In this document: positions 16,407 to 24,958 of the stretch, one piece after another
Layout of the letters: every line of letters starts with the position of its first letter
How positions within the stretch are numbered: position 1 is the stretch's first letter
DNA from: a bacterium MnTg02
GTDB taxonomy: Bacteria > Pseudomonadota > Alphaproteobacteria > Rhizobiales > BFAS01
Assembly: GCA_008974985.1 (NCBI GenBank)
Contig: BFAS01000036.1
Span: 1 to 40,995, forward strand
Length of the DNA: 40,995 nucleotides
Reading direction: 5' to 3'
Notes under the pieces: generated by a model
Told to the model about the DNA's origin: nothing
Database searches by the model: none
The model's input: the letters and a program-made list of their open reading frames with translations, nothing else
Made by a program: the position numbers and the translations under genes

Positions 16407-17777
16407 ATGACAAACACCTCATTGCTCACGCTCGTCTTGGCGGCCGGTCAAGGCACGCGTATGAAGTCTCGTCTGCCCAAAGTCCTTCATGCTCTGGCTG
16501 GCCGATCGATGCTCGGGCACGTCATGGAAACGGCGAAAGCGGCGGGAGCAGTCAAAAATGCCCTTGTCGTTGCTCCGCAGATGGACGCGGTTCGCGATTA
16601 TGCGCTCCAGTTTGATCCCAACACGCAAATATTTGTTCAAGACCCGCGGCTTGGCACAGCCCATGCGGTGCTGGCGGCGCGTCAGGCGATTGATGATTTT
16701 CAAGGCCATGTCATTGTACTCTACGGCGACACGCCACTGCTAACGACACAGACGCTGGAGCGGATGAGTGCCGCCCTCGAGGCAGGGGCCGGTGTCGCCA
16801 TACTGGGTTTCGACGCGGATGACCCATCTGGCTATGGGCGATTGCTGATGGATGGCAATGGTGAGCTCTCAGCCATTCGCGAGCATAGGGATGCGAGCCC
16901 AGAAGAGCGGAAGATCACATTTTGTAATTCAGGCGTTATCGGCTTTCGAAGCGATATTATGCTCGGTCTTCTCGATCGAATTGGAAACAGCAATGCCAAG
17001 GGTGAATATTACCTTACCGATGCTGTCGAGATTGCCCGCTCCGATGGTATCAAACGATCGACTGTGACCTGCGACGAGCAAGAAGTGCTTGGCATCAACA
17101 CCCGTCGCCAGCTCGCGGCGGCGGAGGCTCTGCTGCAAAGCAGTTTGCGCATCGCTGTCATGGATGGCGGCGCGACGCTCATCGATCCGGATAGCGTCCA
17201 TTTGAGCTTTGACACGGAAATCGGCCAAGACGTTCTGATTGAGCCGAACGTCTTCTTCGGTCCGGGCGTTAGAGTGGAGGACGGCGTGGTCATTCATGGA
17301 TTTTGCCACATGGAAAACGCCCGCATTGGACCCGGAGCTGAAATTGGCCCCTATGCACGGCTGCGTCCGGGCGCCGATCTGGGTGAAAGCGTTAAGATTG
17401 GAAATTTCGTCGAGGTGAAAAAGTCCGTCATCGAGCGTGGCGCGAAGGTCAACCATTTAACCTATATTGGCGATGCGCGCGTTGGCAGCGGTGCTAATGT
17501 CGGAGCTGGGACGATCATCTGCAATTATGATGGCTTCCACAAGCATCAAACGGATATTGGTGCTGGGGCATTCATTGGTTCGAACAGTGCGTTGATCGCA
17601 CCTATTAATATTGGCGACGGGGCTTATATCGGATCGGGCAGCGTCGTCAGCAAGGATGTCCCGGCGAATTCGCTCGTTGTCACTCGTGCGCCACGAACGG
17701 AGCGAGAGGATTGGGCGCTGAAATTCCGGGCGCACAATGAGAGAATTGCAGCAAAGAAACGCAATAGTGCGAAATAG
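16407..17777 (+). CDS. glmU: Bifunctional UDP-N-acetylglucosamine pyrophosphorylase / glucosamine-1-phosphate N-acetyltransferase
   Basis: A 456-residue GlmU of standard length. The N-terminal uridyltransferase domain has LAAGQGTRMKS and RLPKVLHALAG near the start, LGTAHAV and YGDTPLL. The C-terminal left-handed beta-helix acetyltransferase domain has RLRPGADLGESVKIGNFVEVKKS, GAGTIICNYDGFHKHQT and hexapeptide repeats such as IGDGAYIGSGSVV. It makes UDP-GlcNAc for peptidoglycan and lipopolysaccharide from glucosamine-1-phosphate, acetyl-CoA and UTP. The ATG at 16407 is chosen over in-frame upstream codons because the family begins here and AGTGAG precedes it. glmS follows in the same direction; glmM is not in the window. 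Confidence 0.97.
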   Translation: MTNTSLLTLVLAAGQGTRMKSRLPKVLHALAGRSMLGHVMETAKAAGAVKNALVVAPQMDAVRDYALQFDPNTQIFVQDPRLGTAHAVLAARQAIDDFQGHVIVLYGDTPLLTTQTLERMSAALEAGAGVAILGFDADDPSGYGRLLMDGNGELSAIREHRDASPEERKITFCNSGVIGFRSDIMLGLLDRIGNSNAKGEYYLTDAVEIARSDGIKRSTVTCDEQEVLGINTRRQLAAAEALLQSSLRIAVMDGGATLIDPDSVHLSFDTEIGQDVLIEPNVFFGPGVRVEDGVVIHGFCHMENARIGPGAEIGPYARLRPGADLGESVKIGNFVEVKKSVIERGAKVNHLTYIGDARVGSGANVGAGTIICNYDGFHKHQTDIGAGAFIGSNSALIAPINIGDGAYIGSGSVVSKDVPANSLVVTRAPRTEREDWALKFRAHNERIAAKKRNSAK

Positions 17778-17937
17778 CTCGTGATTTGCGTCATCGGCGC
17801 TTTGCCGATAACTCGGCAAGAGGTGTTATTTGGCGCCACCAGAGCAGGAAGCGCAAAAGGGGTTGCTGATTTTGCGACAAGATCATGCTGAAGAATAATG
17901 ATAGAGCGAATATTCGATCCCAACAGACACGGCTCTC

Positions 17938-18032
17938 GCTCTAGCGCATTTCCAGGAAAAGCATGTCCCCGCGAAGGCGGGGATGTGTCCGGTTTTCCGC
18001 CCGGCAAATGCTTAAAAACTACGGGCTCTAGA
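17938..18032. repeat. Dispersed intergenic palindromic repeat, copy C
   Basis: The element is bounded by GCTCTAG at both ends, between glmU and glmS. It contains AGGAAAAGCATGTCC, a tight hairpin CCCCGC-GAAG-GCGGGG (about 17967-17982), and CCGGTTTTCCG. Read in reverse complement its core matches copy A. The GC-rich hairpin may also reduce read-through between glmU and glmS. Confidence 0.7.
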
Positions 18033-18060
18033 CAACAGACTCGCTAAAGGATTTTGGGGT

Positions 18061-19881
18061 ATGTGTGGGATTGTCGGAATTATCGGTCAGGACGCTGTGG
18101 CGCCGGCCATTCTGGATGCTCTCAAGCGCCTCGAATATCGCGGTTATGATTCAGCGGGTATTTCAACCCTGGAAGGCGGCCGGCTCGACCGCCGACGGTC
18201 GGAGGGCAAACTCCGAAATTTGGAAAATCGTCTTGCCGAGGAACCCTTGAGCGGCAATATCGGTATAGGGCACACACGCTGGGCCACTCACGGCGCGCCG
18301 ACGGAGAATAATGCCCATCCGCATATGACCGATAAGGTCTCTGTGGTCCATAATGGAATTATCGAAAACTTTCAAGAACTGCGCGACAGTCTGATAGGGC
18401 GCGGGGTGCGCTTTACGACAGACACAGACACCGAAGTCATTGCTCATTTGATCAGCGCGGAGATTAAGGCGGGACTTGATCCTCAGAAAGCTGTCCATAA
18501 GTGTTTGGAACAACTCAGAGGTGCCTTCGCCTTAGCTATTATCTTCGATGGGGAAGACGACCTCATGATCGCAGCGCGGCAAGGCAGTCCCTTGGCAATC
18601 GGCTATGGCGATGGCGAAATGTATTTGGGCTCCGACGCAATAGCGCTTGCGCCGTTTACGGATTCAATTACCTACCTCGATGATGGCGATTTGGCTGTTC
18701 TTACGCGGCGTGGCGTGACGGTGTTCAATCGCGAAGGGAGCAACGTGACCCGTCCGGTTTTGAAATCCGTGGGAACGACGTTTCTTGTCGATAAAGGCAA
18801 TCACCGTCACTTTATGTCGAAGGAGATCCACGAACAGCCAGAGGTCGTCAGCCATACATTGGCGCACTATCTCAATATTGCAGAGGGGCGTGTCGAGCTT
18901 CCCGATATCGGAATCGATCTAAAGTCGTTGAAGCGTGTCAGCATCTCAGCTTGCGGTACAGCCTATTATGCTGGCCTCGTTGCCAAATATTGGTTGGAGC
19001 GCTGGGCGTCGCTGCCAGTGGAAATCGATATCGCTTCCGAATTCCGCTACCGGAATGTACCGCTCGAGCCGGGCGGGCTCGCCTTATTTGTTTCGCAATC
19101 CGGTGAGACGGCGGATACGCTCGCAACGCTTCGCTATTGCCGCGAAAAAGAGCAAAATGTCGTGTCGATCGTTAATGTTCAGGGGTCCTCGATCGCGCGG
19201 GAATCCGATGCCATATTGCCAACACTTGGCGGCCCGGAGATTGGCGTCGCGTCGACGAAGGCATTTACCTGTCAGATGACGGTGCTGGCCTGCCTCACGA
19301 TTGCGATCGGCCGGGCACGCGGGCATATCGATGAAGCTCTGGAGCGAGAGCTTGTCGATGCGCTCATGGAGGTTCCGCGTCATATTTCGACAATATTGCG
19401 GAATGAAAGCGTTTACGTAAATCTCGCGCAGTCCTTATCGAGAGCCAAGGACGTTCTTTATTTGGGGCGGGGCATCAACTATCCGATTGCCCTTGAGGGC
19501 GCATTAAAGCTTAAAGAGATTTCATACATTCATGCGGAAGGCTACGCGGCCGGCGAACTCAAACATGGCCCAATTGCCCTTATCGACGAAACGATGCCGG
19601 TCATTGTTGTCGCGCCGGTGGACGAACTTTACGAGAAAACAATATCGAATATGCAAGAAGTCGCCGCCCGCGGCGGGCAAATTATCCTGCTGACTGATTC
19701 GGAATCCGCGGCGAAAGATTGCAAGACGATGGCGACAATCCAAATCCCCAAGGCACATTCCTTTACGAATCCACTGATTTACGCGGTTCCAGTGCAGCTT
19801 CTGGCCTATCATGTTGCGGTTTTTATGGGGACAGATGTGGATCAACCGCGGAATCTCGCGAAATCCGTGACTGTGGAGTAG
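18061..19881 (+). CDS. glmS: Glutamine--fructose-6-phosphate aminotransferase (isomerizing)
   Basis: A 606-residue GlmS of normal length. After the initiator Met, Cys2 of MCGIVGIIGQ is the N-terminal nucleophile of the glutaminase domain (to about residue 240, with GHTRWATHG and HNGIIENF). Two SIS isomerase domains follow, with SACGTAYYAG, SQSGETADT and STKAFT in the first. The C-terminus ends LAKSVTVE, the conserved tail that closes the active site. It converts fructose-6-phosphate and glutamine to glucosamine-6-phosphate, the first step towards UDP-GlcNAc, and GlmU carries out the last steps. GGGG lies just upstream of the ATG. No glmS ribozyme is expected in this phylum, and none is evident in the leader. 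Confidence 0.97.
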   Translation: MCGIVGIIGQDAVAPAILDALKRLEYRGYDSAGISTLEGGRLDRRRSEGKLRNLENRLAEEPLSGNIGIGHTRWATHGAPTENNAHPHMTDKVSVVHNGIIENFQELRDSLIGRGVRFTTDTDTEVIAHLISAEIKAGLDPQKAVHKCLEQLRGAFALAIIFDGEDDLMIAARQGSPLAIGYGDGEMYLGSDAIALAPFTDSITYLDDGDLAVLTRRGVTVFNREGSNVTRPVLKSVGTTFLVDKGNHRHFMSKEIHEQPEVVSHTLAHYLNIAEGRVELPDIGIDLKSLKRVSISACGTAYYAGLVAKYWLERWASLPVEIDIASEFRYRNVPLEPGGLALFVSQSGETADTLATLRYCREKEQNVVSIVNVQGSSIARESDAILPTLGGPEIGVASTKAFTCQMTVLACLTIAIGRARGHIDEALERELVDALMEVPRHISTILRNESVYVNLAQSLSRAKDVLYLGRGINYPIALEGALKLKEISYIHAEGYAAGELKHGPIALIDETMPVIVVAPVDELYEKTISNMQEVAARGGQIILLTDSESAAKDCKTMATIQIPKAHSFTNPLIYAVPVQLLAYHVAVFMGTDVDQPRNLAKSVTVE

Positions 19882-20008
19882 TAAAAGTGGCATATCGTTG
19901 GTCAAGGATCTGCCTGATTTGTATGCTGGATTTGTAGGTTCATTGATTCGGCAGGTGAGCCAGCATTCATCAGACGCTATAGTCACGAAACGCTATAAAG
20001 CGATTGAA

Positions 20009-21214
20009 ATGAACACTCTGCGAATTTCGACAACTGTAATCACAATTGGTGTCCTGCTTGCTATTGGGACAGTGCCAACTCTTGGCCAGTCCAAGCTCGT
20101 CGCTGACAGTGCGTTGGCGACCGGCAATAAGGAGTTAGCAGCCGGCAATTACGCGAAAGCGATTAGTGCCTTTACCAAATCCATGACGTCAGAGTCTCTG
20201 TCGACGACGGCACTTGCCAAAGTGCTTTATCAACGTGGCGCAGCCTATCGGAATGACGGCAAACCAGCGCACGCCATTGCTGATCTTACGAAAGCGCTTT
20301 GGCTTAAGAAATTGTCGCCGAAAGATCGTAGCGAAGCTTTGCGCAACCGGTCGCTCGCATACAAAGCTGTTGGCCAGAAGCGGCAAGCGGCTTCGGACTT
20401 AAAACGGGCCGGAAGTCGTCAAACGGCAAGCAAGCCAACGCAAAGCAAACCAACACCGCATTCGCAAAAAAAGGCGGCAAACGGCAGTTGGCAAACGGCT
20501 GTTGCTAGTCAGCCCGCTAAATCAGAGAATAAGGCGTCGAAAACCCGCAAACGTGGCCTAGCAGGATTTATTAGGAAACTGCGATCGCGCGGGAAAGATC
20601 AGCCAAGTGCAACCGCTGTGAAGCCCGCACCTGCGGCGAAAACAGCGTCTGCGTCGCGTTCTGTTTCGAAGACAAAACCAAGCGCGGGAGCGACTGTCAG
20701 CGCGACCAATCCCACGCCGTCCGGTTGGCAGACCGATGTTGCCAAACCGAGCAAACGGAGAGTTTTTGGTTTGGCTTCGCGTGAAGAGCTGTCTTCTGCA
20801 TTTCCTTCGATCTCGACGTTTGACTCCGATGCGCCACAAAGCAGAAACGCCCGCCGCACCCGGACCTCTAAGGTTTCAGCCAAACGCAGTGCCGCTGTTT
20901 CCGGCGGCACCTGGACCGGATCCACGAAAGTCGCAGCGGTCAGCCCTCCCAAAACGACCGCGAACGATCTGTTCACGGGATATCGTATTCAATTGGCGGC
21001 CGTTTCATCCAAAACAGATGCAAAGCAGACTTGGCGTCAGCTGGTCGCCAAGCACAGGACTCTTTTAACCGGGTGGGATCCTGAGTTTCGAAATGTTGCT
21101 GATGGCGGTGCGTATGGCGTCCAGATCGGCCCATTCGCGGACAAGGATGAAACGCAGGCGCTCTGCAAATCGTTCAAAAAGAGCGGTTTGGACTGCTTCA
21201 TCGTCTCGCGCTGA
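20009..21214 (+). CDS. Periplasmic TPR and SPOR domain protein
   Basis: About 401 residues. The signal peptide or anchor is MNTLRISTTVITIGVLLAIG with VPTLGQ after it. Residues about 30-130 contain at least two tetratricopeptide-like helical hairpins (NKELAAGNYAKAISAFTKS, VLYQRGAAYRNDGKPAHAIADLTKAL). A long Lys/Ser/Thr/Ala-rich linker contains two similar segments around WQTAVA and WQTDVA, each followed by a basic stretch and GLA. The last 80 residues (FTGYRIQLAAVSSKTDAKQTW to FIVSR) form a SPOR domain that should bind peptidoglycan. The ATG at 20009 is chosen because the signal peptide begins there; an upstream TTG would bury it. It follows glmS by 127 bases. The linker suggests spanning of the cell wall. 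Confidence 0.85.
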   Translation: MNTLRISTTVITIGVLLAIGTVPTLGQSKLVADSALATGNKELAAGNYAKAISAFTKSMTSESLSTTALAKVLYQRGAAYRNDGKPAHAIADLTKALWLKKLSPKDRSEALRNRSLAYKAVGQKRQAASDLKRAGSRQTASKPTQSKPTPHSQKKAANGSWQTAVASQPAKSENKASKTRKRGLAGFIRKLRSRGKDQPSATAVKPAPAAKTASASRSVSKTKPSAGATVSATNPTPSGWQTDVAKPSKRRVFGLASREELSSAFPSISTFDSDAPQSRNARRTRTSKVSAKRSAAVSGGTWTGSTKVAAVSPPKTTANDLFTGYRIQLAAVSSKTDAKQTWRQLVAKHRTLLTGWDPEFRNVADGGAYGVQIGPFADKDETQALCKSFKKSGLDCFIVSR

Positions 21215-21425
21215 TTTGGAATTGCGTGCGATTAATCCAATTGCCTGTGTGCTGATAATTTTTTCCTGAGATAAGCTATTCTAGAGCCCTTTCAGAGAAT
21301 TCAGAGCCATTCTGACGGATAGAGACGTTCTGACGGATTAAGGGCCTGTTAGCCATTCGGTTAGTGACCGTTCACTGTTTTCGGTTATCCTTGAATCCTG
21401 CTTAAAAAGAATTAGGTCACTTCGG

Positions 21426-22265
21426 ATGGGTACCAAGAAAGATCAAGAAAAGTCACCAGCTAAAGGCGGGCGCGGCCAATCCGGACGAAATGAGGACCAG
21501 CCTGCCAGCCTGGCTAAGCTTGCCGAACGCACCGAGGATACCGCCGAGCCTGGTGTCAGCACGCGATTGCGCAACTATTTTTTCACCGGTTTGATCGTTG
21601 TCGGCCCCGTCAGTATCACGCTTTATATCGTCTGGTGGTTCGTCAATTTGATTGATAACTGGGTGAAACCGCTGCTCCCAGCCATCTACAATCCAGACAC
21701 CTATTTTCAGATTTCGATCCCCGGAATTGGTTTGGTGTTCGCCATTTTCGGCTTGATGATTATCGGAGCACTCACGGCAAACCTGTTTGGCCGGACATTG
21801 CTGAGCTATGGCGAAATGCTGCTTGGCCGTATGCCGGTTGTCCGCAATGTGTACCGGGCCCTCAAACAAATTTTCGAAACCATTCTGTCCCAAAGCAGTG
21901 GCAGTTTTCAACAGGTGGGACTGATCGAGTATCCGCGCAAAGGGCTTTATGCTGTGGTCTTCGTTTCGAAGGCGACGGAAGGCGAGATCGCCGCAAAAAC
22001 CCAAAATGACGACTTGGTGAGCGTATTTCTGCCAACGACACCTAATCCGACATCCGGCTATCTTCTGTTTGTCCCGAAGAAAGACGTCATCGTGCTTGAT
22101 ATGAGCGTTGAGGACGCCGCGAAGATGGTCATTTCGGCAGGTCTCGTGGAGCCGGACGTTCAGACCAAACTTCATAAGCTCGCCGAAGAGCGTCGGCCGA
22201 AGCGCCGCAATGGCCGGACGCACAAGAAGGAACAGGAAAATGTTCCCAAAGCCGAAGCTAGTTGA
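21426..22265 (+). CDS. DUF502 family membrane protein
   Basis: A 279-residue protein of the DUF502 family, which is widespread in bacteria and includes the plant COV proteins. After a polar N-terminus (residues 1-45) comes RLRNYFFTGLIVVGPVSITLYIVWWFVNLID with the first membrane helix, then a second helix at GIGLVFAIFGLMIIGALTANLFG. The conserved RMPVVRNVYRALKQIFETI and the soluble segment with FLPTTPNPTSGYLLFVPKKDVIVLDMSVEDAAKMVISAG follow. The C-terminus is basic. The biochemical function of the family is not established. It is convergent with recG. Confidence 0.88.
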   Translation: MGTKKDQEKSPAKGGRGQSGRNEDQPASLAKLAERTEDTAEPGVSTRLRNYFFTGLIVVGPVSITLYIVWWFVNLIDNWVKPLLPAIYNPDTYFQISIPGIGLVFAIFGLMIIGALTANLFGRTLLSYGEMLLGRMPVVRNVYRALKQIFETILSQSSGSFQQVGLIEYPRKGLYAVVFVSKATEGEIAAKTQNDDLVSVFLPTTPNPTSGYLLFVPKKDVIVLDMSVEDAAKMVISAGLVEPDVQTKLHKLAEERRPKRRNGRTHKKEQENVPKAEAS

Positions 22266-22275
22266 GTTGCTAAAA

Positions 22276-22344
22276 CTCTAGCTCTTTGTTTTTACGCATT
22301 TTCCGGGCGCAAAACCGCGCATACTTTTCCTGAAAATGCTCTAG
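22276..22344. repeat. Dispersed intergenic palindromic repeat, copy D
   Basis: The element is bounded by CTCTAG at both ends and built on arms GCATTTTC and GAAAATGC. It lies between the convergent genes for the DUF502 protein and RecG, and the recG stop codon lies inside its right-hand CTCTAG. It could form a bidirectional terminator-like hairpin. It is related to copies A to C by its arms and end sequence rather than by the GGAAAACCGG core. Confidence 0.6.
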
Positions 22345-24449
22345 GCTTGAAACAGCCGGATCGCCTCATCGCATTCGAAAAGATATAGAAGAAGCCGGAG
22401 CGCTTCGCCTCGCGCGGTGGAGAAGGTGGGGTCTTGCTCGAGGATGAGTTTGGCGTCATCGCGGGCGACGCTTAAGAGGTCCTCAAAACCCGGCACGTTC
22501 GCCAGTTGAAATTCCGGTATACCACTTTGCCGCGTGCCGAGAACCTCGCCGCCCCCACGCAACCGCAAATCCTCTTCGGCAATGAGAAATCCATCGTCCG
22601 TTTGCCGCATGATTTCAAGCCGGGAGCGCGCTGTCTCGCTCAAATTCGATTGATAGAGCAATAAGCATGTCGATTGTGCTTCACCCCGTCCGACCCTGCC
22701 GCGCAACTGATGCAATTGCGCCAGTCCAAAACACTCTGCGTGCTCAATCACCATCACCGACGCATTGGACACGTCGACGCCGACCTCGATAACGGTCGTA
22801 GACACCAATATGGAAAGCTCACCGGCGGCGAATGCGGCCATCACCGTATCCTTTTCGGTGCCTTTCAATTGCCCATGCACAAGGCCGACGGCTGAGCCAA
22901 AACGTTGTTTCAAATGGGCGTAGCGCTCCTCCGCAGCGGCCAAGTCAATTTTTTGCGACCCTTCCACCAACGGACATACCCAATAAATTTGGGCGTCTTC
23001 GCCCATCGCCCGGCCAACGGCGCTCAATACGTCCTCGAGCCGATCATGAGGGATAGCGACGGTTTTGATTGCTTTACGGCCCGCCGGCTTTTCCGTGAGT
23101 TTGGAGACGTCCATATCCCCATAGTGAGTGAGAAGCAGCGTGCGGGGGATTGGAGTTGCTGTCATCACCAACACATTTGCACCCCCGCCACGGCCCTTGC
23201 TTTGCAAGGCAAGCCGTTGATGAACGCCGAAACGATGTTGCTCGTCGATCACCGCCAAGGCGAGATCCTTGAATTCAACGTCGTGCTGAAAGAGGGCGTG
23301 GGTGCCGATAAGAATATCAATCTTGCCCTCGGCGAGCAGTGTCAGGATCTGCCTGCGGCTCACGCCTTTCTCCCGGCCAGTGAGGAGGGCGAGCCGAAGA
23401 CCGGCCTGATCCGCCCAGGGCTGAAGCGTGTTGAGGTGCTGGCGGGCAAGGACCTCTGTCGGCACCATGAGGGCTGCCTGGGCGCCGGCTTCAACTGCAA
23501 TGGCCATTGCCATTAGGGAGACGACAGTTTTGCCGCTTCCGACGTCACCTTGGAGAAGTCTCAACATCCGATGGGGCGCAGCGATATCGGCGGCAATCTC
23601 CTTCAGCGTCTCTTCCTGAGATGCGGTCAGCGCGAAGGGGAGCGTCTTGAGAATTTTCGCGCGGATATGGCCATCGCCTTCCAGAGCGCGTCCGGCCTCT
23701 TTTTTAAGTGTTGAGCGGACGATCGCGAGTGCAAGCTGGTTGGCGAGAAGCTCGTCATAGGCGAGACGCTGGCGCGGCGGCGCCACCGGAGAAATATCCG
23801 CTTCGTCCTCAGGGCGATGCAGTGCGGTGAGCGACGCGTTTATGTCCGCCCAACCCATTTTTTTGAGCCAAGCGGCGTCTTGCCATTCCGGCAGTTTGGG
23901 CAGTTTTGCAAGGGCTTGCTGAAGTGCTTTTCCAAGAATTTTGCCGGAGAGACCGGCGGTGAGCGGGTAAACCGGCTCGATCAATGGCAACGTCTCGAAC
24001 TCATCCGCATCAACAATATAGTCAGGATGCGGCATTTGCAGTTGATCGCCATAACGCTCGACACGGCCGCTGACATAGCGCAGCGCGCCAACCGGCAGAG
24101 TCTTGGTGAGATAGCGTTTGTCGCCATGGAAGAAAATCAGGTCGAGACGGCCGGACTCATCCTCACATTGAATCCGATAAGGTGCCCGGCTGCGGCCGTG
24201 CGGTGCCTTATGCTTCAAAATCTGGACAGCCAGCGTGGCGATTTGTCCCGGAAAAGCGCCCGCAATTTTTGGTTGATGACGCCGGTCAATGACACCCGTC
24301 GGCATATGCCATAATAGATTGAGTATATGTGGGGTGTGGCCTTCGGCGGGCATGTTGAAAAGTTTTTTGAGCAATACGGAAAAGCGCGGCCCTATCCCGT
24401 CGAGAGTGACCGCGTCGGCAAATAATGGATTAAGAATGGAAGGCCGCAT
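22341..24449 (-). CDS. recG: ATP-dependent DNA helicase RecG
   Basis: A 702-residue superfamily 2 helicase. An N-terminal wedge/OB domain (to about residue 250) is followed by helicase motifs I GDVGSGKTVV, II DEQHRFG, III TATPIPRTL, and the C-terminal block with STTVIEVGVD, QLHQLRGRVGRG and LRLRGGGEVLGTRQSG. RecG unwinds branched DNA and remodels stalled forks. The ATG at 24449 gives MRPSILNPLF, the usual alphaproteobacterial start; an in-frame upstream ATG would add 29 unusual residues. It is divergent from sdhE-mfd, a gene grouping seen in many alphaproteobacteria. Confidence 0.95.
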   Translation of the reverse strand: MRPSILNPLFADAVTLDGIGPRFSVLLKKLFNMPAEGHTPHILNLLWHMPTGVIDRRHQPKIAGAFPGQIATLAVQILKHKAPHGRSRAPYRIQCEDESGRLDLIFFHGDKRYLTKTLPVGALRYVSGRVERYGDQLQMPHPDYIVDADEFETLPLIEPVYPLTAGLSGKILGKALQQALAKLPKLPEWQDAAWLKKMGWADINASLTALHRPEDEADISPVAPPRQRLAYDELLANQLALAIVRSTLKKEAGRALEGDGHIRAKILKTLPFALTASQEETLKEIAADIAAPHRMLRLLQGDVGSGKTVVSLMAMAIAVEAGAQAALMVPTEVLARQHLNTLQPWADQAGLRLALLTGREKGVSRRQILTLLAEGKIDILIGTHALFQHDVEFKDLALAVIDEQHRFGVHQRLALQSKGRGGGANVLVMTATPIPRTLLLTHYGDMDVSKLTEKPAGRKAIKTVAIPHDRLEDVLSAVGRAMGEDAQIYWVCPLVEGSQKIDLAAAEERYAHLKQRFGSAVGLVHGQLKGTEKDTVMAAFAAGELSILVSTTVIEVGVDVSNASVMVIEHAECFGLAQLHQLRGRVGRGEAQSTCLLLYQSNLSETARSRLEIMRQTDDGFLIAEEDLRLRGGGEVLGTRQSGIPEFQLANVPGFEDLLSVARDDAKLILEQDPTFSTARGEALRLLLYLFECDEAIRLFQA

Positions 24450-24636
24450 AGTAGGGCGAGCGGGTAATCGAAAACATTGGTTGAAATTGGTCCGGCATTC
24501 CGGCCGGGTGGGACGCGTTAGGACACAATGACACAAGCTAAACTAGAAGGCTGACAGAGCCCCTTCAGGTCATTATATCATGTGCAGGAGAGGGTGCAGC
24601 CTGAAAACCATAAAGGCTTCTGTAAAATCTAACGGA

Positions 24637-24912
24637 ATGACCAGCGATGCCGATTCATTGATAATCCGCCGCCGACGGGCATTTTACCGTGCCTTTTATC
24701 GTGGCACCAAGGAGATGGATTGGATGCTGGGCCGTTTCGCGGAGGCGGAGTTGCAATCGATGGGCGTGGATGACCTGGGATCATTCGAAAAATTGCTTGC
24801 TTTGCCGGATCCGGATGTCGAGAAATGGCTCATAAATGATCAAAAAGGGGGCGATCAGGATCTCCAGGCAATCGTTAAACGAGTTCGCCGTTTCCACGGA
24901 TTGGAAACTTGA
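24637..24912 (+). CDS. sdhE: FAD assembly factor SdhE (succinate dehydrogenase assembly factor 2 family)
   Basis: A 91-residue protein. The RRRRAFYRAFYRGTKEMDWMLGRFAE block contains the RGxxE motif that SdhE uses to promote covalent FAD attachment to SdhA. Downstream LALPDPDVEKWLI is also typical. The ATG at 24637 gives a family-sized protein; an in-frame start at 24580 would add a 19-residue unrelated extension. It lies between recG and mfd and ends 46 bases before mfd, so the two are probably co-transcribed. Confidence 0.92.
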   Translation: MTSDADSLIIRRRRAFYRAFYRGTKEMDWMLGRFAEAELQSMGVDDLGSFEKLLALPDPDVEKWLINDQKGGDQDLQAIVKRVRRFHGLET

Positions 24913-24958
24913 GCGGGTGTGGCCGGAATGTGGGGCATCGTCAAATATTGGTTGAGCA

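Noticed and set aside
18010-18060. Possible glmS ribozyme upstream of glmS
   Set aside because: The glmS ribozyme is a Firmicutes-type element; the leader here contains a dispersed palindrome and no ribozyme core that I can identify.
21310-21338. Direct repeat TTCTGACGGAT in the gap before the DUF502 gene
   Set aside because: Two 11-base copies only, 18 bases apart, with no supporting promoter arrangement; too little evidence for an operator.
21453-22223. 256-codon open frame on the minus strand
   Set aside because: Antisense to the DUF502 gene, whose motifs and membrane segments are clear; the antisense translation has no family features.
22905-23516. 203-codon open frame on the plus strand
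   Set aside because: Antisense to the helicase core of recG; a by-product of codon bias.
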